A stretch of DNA of 10,300 nt from Actinomycetota bacterium (lineage in GTDB: Bacteria > Actinomycetota > Humimicrobiia > Humimicrobiales > Humimicrobiaceae): NCBI GenBank assembly GCA_023475715.1, contig JAMCVO010000152.1:1-10300 (forward strand), read 5' to 3'. The position numbers and the translations under genes are program-made. Below the pieces are notes generated by a model. It had not been told where the DNA came from and did no database searches. It saw nothing but the letters and a program-made list of their open reading frames with translations. Below are positions 6,112 through 10,300 of the stretch, one piece after another. Numbering within the stretch: the stretch's first letter is position 1; each line of letters opens with the position of its first letter.

Positions 6112-6384
6112 TTATGGCATCAGCTCTTTTTTCATATTTTCATATTGCTCTTTAGTCAGTTCACCTTTTGCATATCTTTCTTTTAATATTTCTAAAGAGT
6201 GTGTACTGGTTTTATCAGTAATACTATAATCATTAATACTATAGCCTGTTCTTCTTACCAGCCATACAATTAAGAAAATGATTCCGATTATTATTGCCAC
6301 AAAGAAAATAAAACCAAAAATCATACCTATCCAGCCTAATCCTCCACCAAAAAAACCACCCATCATTGGCCATCCCCACATCAT
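6112..6384 (-). CDS. SHOCT-domain small membrane protein (copy A)
   Basis: The 90-residue protein has a Met/Gly/Trp-rich N-terminus (MMWGWPMMGGFFGGGLGW), a transmembrane segment at about 18-42, the stop-transfer VRRTGY, and a SHOCT motif, LEILKERYAKGELTKEQYE (about 67-85). AAAGGAG stands 9 nt before tandem ATGs, an excellent ribosome binding site. It is the first gene of the - strand operon and lies about 80 bp below a candidate promoter with an operator. The Met-rich start recalls the neighbouring PepSY-like protein and may indicate metal binding. It is the closest relative of copies B and C and the likely founder of the set. Confidence 0.82.
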   Translation of the reverse strand: MMWGWPMMGGFFGGGLGWIGMIFGFIFFVAIIIGIIFLIVWLVRRTGYSINDYSITDKTSTHSLEILKERYAKGELTKEQYENMKKELMP

Positions 6385-6457
6385 AATAATTTACTCCTTT
6401 TATATCTTGTATTTAGTTATTAAATAATTTATAAATGTTTAGTAGTTTATAAATTTA

Positions 6458-6490
6458 TTAACATGTTAACATAAATTTAAAAAAAGTCAA
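6458..6490 (-). promoter_or_regulatory. Promoter with palindromic operator for the SHOCT-A operon
   Basis: On the - strand, TTGACT (6485-6490) and TAACAT (6463-6468) are separated by 16 bp, a good sigma-A type -35 with a weaker -10. The -10 is embedded in the perfect 12-bp palindrome TTAACATGTTAA (6458-6469). This is flanked by an outer dyad, AAATTTAT on one side and ATAAATTT on the other, offset by 2 bp. A dimeric repressor bound here would block RNA polymerase. The ArsR protein of this cluster is the obvious candidate, by inference only. Confidence 0.5.
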
Positions 6491-6713
6491 ATATTTTTTA
6501 TTGAAAATTTTTTATAGGAATTTAAAACTACTATTTTAGTTGGTAAACAGAATTCAAAATAAGTTAAATTTTTGTGAATTAATATTTTACGCATTATATT
6601 AATTATATAATATTAATAGCATATCCATTTTATAAATTTAATAAAATGTTTATTCACATTAATGGATTATATTAACGTTTTTGTAACAACTTAAGTAAAT
6701 GAGTAGTTAATGG

Positions 6714-6755
6714 CAAAAAATGAGCTCCCTGCATATTAAATATTGCAGGAAGCCC
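6714..6755 (-). terminator. Intrinsic terminator (copy belonging to the lon relic)
   Basis: Reading the - strand, GGGCTTCCTGCA pairs with TGCAGGGAGCTC across 12 positions (two G-U pairs), followed by ATTTTTTG. This is a convincing rho-independent terminator. It lies about 330 bp beyond the last ATPase gene and about 220 bp before the SHOCT-A promoter, so it should separate those transcripts. It is a homologue of the lon terminator at 10085-10129. Confidence 0.75.
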
Positions 6756-6848
6756 ATTGCAGATGGAGGGTGAAAAATTATTAATTTTTATCTAGGCACT
6801 TACAGATACAATTTTCTGCATTGCCTCATCGCTCATACTCTGAGTTTT
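6721..6848. repeat. Direct repeat DR1: lon 3' end plus terminator, degraded copy
   Basis: This 128-bp stretch aligns with 10096-10221 in the same orientation with about 16 mismatches and two single-base gaps (about 86% identity by hand count). Identity ends abruptly inside the lon reading frame at the KTQ codons. Together the two copies bracket the ATPase pair. Confidence 0.85.
6792..6848 (-). pseudogene. lon: Relic of the lon 3' end (last 18 codons)
   Basis: The - strand reads KTQSMSDEAMQKIVSVSA then TAG. The genuine lon 3' end at 10165-10300 finishes KTQSMSGEAMQKITSVSA, so 16 of 18 residues agree. Upstream of the Lys codon the frame continues as unrelated sequence, with no Lon domain. It is therefore a duplicated tail with its terminator and not a gene. 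The remaining stretch 6849-7014 shows no gene that I can recognise. Confidence 0.75.
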
Positions 6849-7014
6849 CTTTCGTCCGTAAATTTCCGCTGTGTTGTGAGGTTGCTATATAACATTGAGC
6901 GGAGATCTCTAAATTGTCATCTGGACCTACAGTATATGCCGAGAAGAAGCTTATATCTTTAAACTTATCTCACTATATTTTACAAGGAATGAGTGGATAT
7001 GGTAGAATACGCTT

Positions 7015-7072
7015 GTCCTGCTATGGTAGGGCAGAATGAGGCTTCCTCGGTGTAATAACCGGGGACTTTTTT
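7015..7072 (+). terminator. Structured element ending in a + strand intrinsic terminator
   Basis: CCTCGGT (7045-7051) and ACCGGGG (7058-7064) form a 7-bp stem with a 6-nt loop, followed by AC and six T (7067-7072), a terminator for + strand transcription. Just upstream CTGC/GCAG and GAGG/CCTC can form two more small hairpins, and GTCC (7015-7018) can pair with GGAC (7063-7066) to close a multi-branch structure. No + strand gene precedes it, so the RNA it ends is unknown. It might be a small RNA or the end of a lost mobile element. Confidence 0.45.
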
Positions 7073-7086
7073 ATTTACACTCAATT

Positions 7087-8457
7087 TCACTTCTTATATT
7101 CTTTAAAAAATACTCTCCCGTTTAAAATTAACCAAACCCATAATGGTATAAACTCTATGGTTTTTCCTTCTACCTCTTTTTTGGTAAAATAGTTTTTGGT
7201 AAGTATCACTCCCCTGGTTAATTTGAATTCTTTTAAACCTTCAAGTAAACCCTCTATTTCCCTATCGTGCGGCTGAGCGGTATAGGAAACATTATATAAA
7301 GACAAACCAGGATTAAGAACCGCAAAATCTACTTCTTTCTTCCCTTTCCAATAAGAGACGGCCACATTGTTCTTTTTAAGCTCCAGGAAAGTTACATTTT
7401 CGGCACACTGGCCTAAATCCGGTCTAAGTTGCGCCGTATTAAAGTTACGCAGTCCATTATCAACTACATAAATTTTTCTGGGTCTTTGAATATCTTGTGT
7501 TACTTTGGTTTTATAGGAAAAAAATGTGCTTTCAAAGAATAAGTAAGCTTTTGTAAAATATTCCAGATAATTTTTAACGGTGTCTACCGACAACTTATTA
7601 GGTTTACTTAAGCTGCTTAAAGTGTGAGTTTTGGTAAAATCAGAAAGTATTTGCAGCCCCAAGACTTCAACGTCTCTTGCGTTTCGGAGATGGTTGGGTA
7701 TCAATACGTCACGGGTAACACTATCCCGATAATACCCGGCAGCTATTGCTCTTTTTTCCGTTTCGTTTTTAGCAAGAACTATCTCCGGATACCCGCCCTC
7801 ATATAAGTAATTGCCGAGATAGTGGAGAATGGGTATTTGGCGGCTGGAATTTAAGTCCCAGATAGACTGCGCTGTTGCCTCTCCTCTCACCTCTACATTG
7901 TGAACCAGCAGGTATTCATAAAAATTAAATGGATACACATCTATCTGAACATTCCGGCCAGTCAAAACTTCCGCACTTTCTGCTTCTATAAGCGACTTCC
8001 GTGATCCGGAAATAAGAAACTTTATATTTTCCTTTCGCTCATACCGACTGCCTATCCAACGATTAAAGTCCTTAATGCCCTGTATTTCGTCTAAGAAGAG
8101 ATACACCCTGCCCTGAGGATTATAGCGTTCAAGATAATAGGTATAAAGTGATTCTAGAAGATCGGCCCCAAGTTTAAGATATTGACTCACTTGTATATCT
8201 TCCAAAAATAGATAAACAACATTTTGGGGCGGAACGTTTTGCTCCTCTATAAGCCAGCCGCCAAGCTGTTGCATAATGACTGATTTGCCGGCACGCCGAA
8301 CACCCGTCAGGATCACTGTGTGGCGTATATTTATAAGCTCTTTGAGTGTTTTTAAATACTTCTCTCGAGGTATTGTCCCTTTCCAGGCGCCACGACTAAT
8401 GTCCTCAAAGTGAGGATTCCAGTCAGTTATTAATTTTTCTAAAACTGTAGTTTGCAT
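7087..8457 (-). CDS. AAA_14/DUF4143 family ATPase (first copy)
   Basis: The 456-residue protein carries an N-terminal AAA ATPase domain: Walker A GVRRAGKS (52-59), Walker B VYLFLDEIQ (118-126), the sensor-like FLISGSRKSL and the arginine-bearing LTGRNVQIDVYPFNFYEYL (165-183). A winged-helix-like segment follows (SSLSKPNKLSVDTVKNYLEYF), then DUF4143 with IYVVDNGLRN and GKKEVDFAVL. In many relatives the last part is a PD-(D/E)XK-like fold with an E-X-K. Here the strand reads LYNVSYTAQ, as in the subgroup with no ExK, so nuclease activity is doubtful. Such ATPases are common, patchily distributed and without agreed function. The gene is visibly richer in G+C than the sulfur cluster. No Shine-Dalgarno precedes the ATG; see the promoter at 8467-8493. 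It differs strongly from its neighbour. Confidence 0.88.
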   Translation of the reverse strand: MQTTVLEKLITDWNPHFEDISRGAWKGTIPREKYLKTLKELINIRHTVILTGVRRAGKSVIMQQLGGWLIEEQNVPPQNVVYLFLEDIQVSQYLKLGADLLESLYTYYLERYNPQGRVYLFLDEIQGIKDFNRWIGSRYERKENIKFLISGSRKSLIEAESAEVLTGRNVQIDVYPFNFYEYLLVHNVEVRGEATAQSIWDLNSSRQIPILHYLGNYLYEGGYPEIVLAKNETEKRAIAAGYYRDSVTRDVLIPNHLRNARDVEVLGLQILSDFTKTHTLSSLSKPNKLSVDTVKNYLEYFTKAYLFFESTFFSYKTKVTQDIQRPRKIYVVDNGLRNFNTAQLRPDLGQCAENVTFLELKKNNVAVSYWKGKKEVDFAVLNPGLSLYNVSYTAQPHDREIEGLLEGLKEFKLTRGVILTKNYFTKKEVEGKTIEFIPLWVWLILNGRVFFKEYKK

Positions 8458-8466
8458 ATAATGTAG

Positions 8467-8493
8467 TTTATACTAATTAGTTATAACCGTCAA
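8467..8493 (-). promoter_or_regulatory. Promoter with dyad for ATPase 1, probably leaderless
   Basis: On the - strand TTGACG (8488-8493) and TATAAA (8467-8472) are 15 bp apart, and the ATG follows 9 nt after the -10. The expected +1 falls at or next to the start codon, and no Shine-Dalgarno is present. The spacer and -10 hold a dyad: TTATA, the palindromic core CTAATTAG, then TATAA on the other side with one extra base. Confidence 0.5.
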
Positions 8494-8534
8494 GTACAAT
8501 CTAAGGTTCTATATATGAGTTATGTTTTATAGGA

Positions 8535-9824
8535 TCATGATAATAAGAGCTTTTTGGATGACCCTGACTCTATCCCTTGAAAAAGAAGTTTGAAGTAAGG
8601 CAAAAGCTCAATCTTTGTGTTCCCTACTGTTTCTCTCTCCTCTTTGTTTCCAACATGCACCACATAACCTTTCGTTGGTCGGTACCTTGTAAGAAAACTT
8701 CTGAATGAGCGGGGTATTTCCATCTTTGAGAGTTTGGTATGCTTTGCTTCTACAGGAATCACTTCGAGGCCTTTCTCTAGTATAAAGTCGACCTCAGCTT
8801 GGTCTTTTGTCCGCCAGAAGTGAATTTGAGTCGGTGAGAGCTCTGTTTGGCTTCGAAGGGTATTAAAAACAACATTCTCAAAAAGATACCCGCTTAAAGG
8901 TGAAGGAATCTCCGGCAAACCAAACAGTCCTAAAAGCCAATTACGAAGACCAATATCAACAAAGTAGTAGATTGGCGACTTGGTAATTTCGCTTCTTGTG
9001 TTTCTAAAATAAGGCGTAACTTTGGTCATGATAAAAGTCTGTTCAAGGTAAAACAGATAGTGCTTGATTGTTTTCTCATTAACGCCCACCGTTGAAGCCA
9101 GTTCGCTCACATTGACAAGGCTGCCAATCTGAGAAGCAATGATTTTCAAAAGGTTGGTGAAGGCCTCTGTTTTTTCAAGATGCAGCAAGTCATGGATATC
9201 TCTGTCAATATAGCTTCGATAAATTTCCTGCATCTGACTTTGCTTTGCCGAAGCGGTTTCCGCGAGCACAACCCGCGGGTATCCTCCAAACACCATGTAC
9301 TCTGAAAGAAGTCGAGCTAATCTCCCCTCTTCCAATTTAAAAAAATCATTGAGTCTGTCTTCGTACTGATAGTTTGTTTTAAAATTGACAAATTCTTCAA
9401 AGCTGACTGGGTCAATGGTAAAGAGCTGTTTTCTTCCCGCCATTGACTCTGGAATCTTCGCTTTAAGCTCAAGGCTGCCCGAACCAGAGACGACAAACTT
9501 GTAGGGTGTTCCCATATCAAAGATACCTTTTAGGAAAAGCCCTGCGTCTTCTTTTCTTTGGACTTCATCAATAAAAATTATTGCCCTCTTGCTTCCTACC
9601 TGCAGCTCAATGTAAGAGAGTAAATCGGCCTGTGAGGCCAACCGTCGTTTATCTTCTTGGTTGTCAAGATTTAACCAGACAGTTTTTTGACCCTCAGCCT
9701 CAAGTTTCTTTCTCGTCTCACTCATTAAATAAGTTTTCCCTACCTGTCTGGGCCCAATGAGAACCGTCATCTGGTCAGATGATAAATGTGCTATAAGCTT
9801 AGAAAATATCTTTCTTTTAATCAT
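8535..9824 (-). CDS. AAA_14/DUF4143 family ATPase with PD-(D/E)XK-like C-terminus (second copy)
   Basis: The 429-residue protein has Walker A GPRQVGKT (24-31), Walker B AIIFIDEVQ (about 80-88), the sensor VVSGSGSLELK, and AGRKQLFTIDPVSFEEF. A middle helix-turn-helix-like part (VSELASTVGVNEKTIKHYLFYLEQ) leads to DUF4143: YYFVDIGLRNWLLG, a conserved FENVVFNTLR, and HFWRTKDQAEVDFILEKGLEVIPVEAKHT. The last shows the D...E-X-K arrangement of PD-(D/E)XK folds, unlike ATPase 1. The role is unknown; the family is often ascribed to mobile or defence-like functions without proof. The ATG at 9824 lies 6 nt after a perfect TATAAT. ATPase 1 begins about 77 bp downstream with its own promoter, so the two can be expressed separately. 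Both lie between copies of the lon 3' end. Confidence 0.88.
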   Translation of the reverse strand: MIKRKIFSKLIAHLSSDQMTVLIGPRQVGKTYLMSETRKKLEAEGQKTVWLNLDNQEDKRRLASQADLLSYIELQVGSKRAIIFIDEVQRKEDAGLFLKGIFDMGTPYKFVVSGSGSLELKAKIPESMAGRKQLFTIDPVSFEEFVNFKTNYQYEDRLNDFFKLEEGRLARLLSEYMVFGGYPRVVLAETASAKQSQMQEIYRSYIDRDIHDLLHLEKTEAFTNLLKIIASQIGSLVNVSELASTVGVNEKTIKHYLFYLEQTFIMTKVTPYFRNTRSEITKSPIYYFVDIGLRNWLLGLFGLPEIPSPLSGYLFENVVFNTLRSQTELSPTQIHFWRTKDQAEVDFILEKGLEVIPVEAKHTKLSKMEIPRSFRSFLTRYRPTKGYVVHVGNKEERETVGNTKIELLPYFKLLFQGIESGSSKKLLLS

Positions 9825-9826
9825 AA

Positions 9827-9858
9827 TACTATTATAGTACCTATAATCCAGTAGTCAA
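9827..9858 (-). promoter_or_regulatory. Near-consensus promoter with dyad for ATPase 2, leaderless
   Basis: On the - strand TTGACT (9853-9858), a 16-bp spacer and perfect TATAAT (9831-9836) precede the ATG by only 6 nt, so transcription should start at the start codon. A 13-bp palindrome TACTAT-T-ATAGTA (9827-9839) covers the -10, and AGTA/TACT half-sites flank the -35. A repressor site overlapping the -10 is likely, possibly autoregulatory. Confidence 0.65.
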
Positions 9859-9974
9859 GTACTGAAAATATAGGTTTATTTAATGATATTTAACCAATTT
9901 ATAAAATAAAACCATATCAGCAAAGGAATTCTTTAGGAAGTTTAAAATACATTCATATGTCTCCGACAGTAAGT

Positions 9975-10001
9975 GGCCAATTTGGAAATGCCAAAATTGC
10001 C
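9975..10001. repeat. Imperfect 11-bp hairpin in the lon-ATPase spacer
   Basis: GGCCAATTTGG (9975-9985) and CCAAAATTGCC (9991-10001) pair at 9 of 11 positions around AAATG. It is more G+C-rich than its surroundings and has no T-tract, so it is not a terminator. It might be the worn end of an insertion sequence, but no transposase or second end is seen. The rest of 9859-10084 is AT-rich and shows nothing recognisable. Confidence 0.35.
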
Positions 10002-10084
10002 ATGATATTTACCGGCAAAAGGCATTTCAAACATTAACCGAAAAATATATATACATTGCACAACAAAAATATATAGAAGTGGGT

Positions 10085-10129
10085 CAAAATATTAATGAGC
10101 TCCTTGCAAATTAAAATTGCAAGAAGCCC
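10085..10129 (-). terminator. lon transcription terminator
   Basis: On the - strand GGGCTTCTTGCAA pairs with TTGCAAGGAGCTC across 13 positions, including two G-U pairs, 35 bp after the lon stop, followed by ATTAATATTTT. Relative to the copy at 6714-6755 one C-G pair has become U-A, a compensatory change that supports the stem. The T-tract is weaker than in the other copy. Confidence 0.7.
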
Positions 10130-10221
10130 ATTTTAGGTTGAGGGTGAAAAATTATTAAAATTTGCTAGGCACTTACAGACGTAATTTTCTGCATTGCTTC
10201 ACCGCTCATGCTCTGAGTTTT
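10096..10221. repeat. Direct repeat DR2: lon 3' end plus terminator, parental copy
   Basis: This is the intact counterpart of 6721-6848. It includes the last 18 lon codons, the stop and the terminator. Outside it, towards 10300, the lon frame continues normally, which identifies it as the source copy. Confidence 0.85.
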
Positions 10222-10300
10222 ATGGTTTATAAAAGGATCAGATTCCAGAGCATTTTTTACTACTTCATCTATATTATCAACAAAGACCAGATTGAGTCCC
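10165..10300 (-). CDS. lon: ATP-dependent Lon protease, C-terminal end (5' part outside window)
   Basis: The last 44 codons are visible and the frame is open to the window edge. GLNLVFVDNIDEVVKNALE is the typical end of the Lon proteolytic domain, where bacterial Lon proteins usually read GLxxxxVxxxxEVLxxAL. A 25-residue extension follows (DPFINHKTQSMSGEAMQKIT..., ending SVSA) and may vary between species. Lon degrades misfolded and regulatory proteins in the cytoplasm. The catalytic Ser-Lys dyad lies upstream of the window. A terminator follows 35 bp after the stop. Because only the tail is seen, full-length integrity cannot be judged, but no frame damage is present here. Confidence 0.85.
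   Translation of the reverse strand, partial: GLNLVFVDNIDEVVKNALESDPFINHKTQSMSGEAMQKITSVSA

Noticed and set aside
6428..6453. Two TTTATAAA octamers 18 bp apart as an array or a second promoter
   Set aside because: Such octamers are expected by chance in this very AT-rich spacer, and no matching -35 is seen.
6792..6895. A small - strand gene running into the lon relic
   Set aside because: Its first 16 codons have no ribosome binding site and match nothing; only the last 18 codons are lon-derived.
6950..7036. A tnpB (IS605-type) 3' remnant on the + strand, from a short frame with SGYGRIRL
   Set aside because: It faintly recalls the C-terminal end of TnpB proteins, but it is too short and lacks the cysteines and DED residues needed for a call.
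7087..9824. The ATPase pair as a toxin-antitoxin or known defence system
   Set aside because: Both proteins are full-size DUF4143 ATPases with separate promoters; no small partner gene or known system component lies beside them.

Overview
The window looks like chromosomal DNA of a low-G+C bacterium. Strong AAGGAG-type ribosome binding sites, AT-rich spacers, and the mix of a Lon protease, cysteine desulfurase, DsrE-type sulfur protein and SHOCT membrane proteins fit an anaerobic Firmicute of the Clostridia type. That assignment is inference; no rRNA or tRNA gene is present to settle it.

Layout. (1) Positions 3-386, + strand: the 3' end of a CopD-like membrane protein, convergent with everything that follows. 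(2) Positions 506-6384, - strand, read from right to left: a SHOCT membrane protein (A), a membrane-anchored Met-rich PepSY-like protein, a 24-codon stub of an arsR gene, SHOCT protein B, an intact ArsR-family repressor, a 35-nt stub of a cysteine desulfurase gene, SHOCT protein C, the C-terminal fragment of a sulfide:quinone-reductase-like flavoprotein, an intact cysteine desulfurase, a DsrE-family protein, a nucleoside phosphorylase and a methyltransferase with a cysteine-rich tail. (3) Positions 6385-7086: no intact gene. It holds a promoter with a palindromic operator, a relic of the lon 3' end with its terminator, and a + strand hairpin terminator of unknown origin. (4) Positions 7087-9824, - strand: two different AAA_14/DUF4143 ATPases, each behind its own near-consensus promoter placed so close to the start codon that the mRNAs should be leaderless. 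(5) Positions 10165-10300, - strand: the true 3' end of lon with its terminator.

How it fits together. The - strand cluster pairs sulfur mobilisation (cysteine desulfurase, DsrE, a former SQR) with a thiol-bearing ArsR repressor and with small membrane proteins of the kind often found near copper or metal stress genes (CopD, PepSY, SHOCT). A sulfur- or metal-responsive operon is the most economical reading, but no substrate is proven.

The most unusual feature is the history written into the spacers. Twice, the 5' end of a gene (arsR, then the cysteine desulfurase) lies upstream of a SHOCT gene, and the intact copy lies just downstream of it, as if the operon grew by partial tandem duplications. 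Separately, the ATPase pair is bracketed by two direct copies (about 86% identical by hand alignment) of the lon 3' end plus terminator, which marks it as a probable accessory insertion beside lon.
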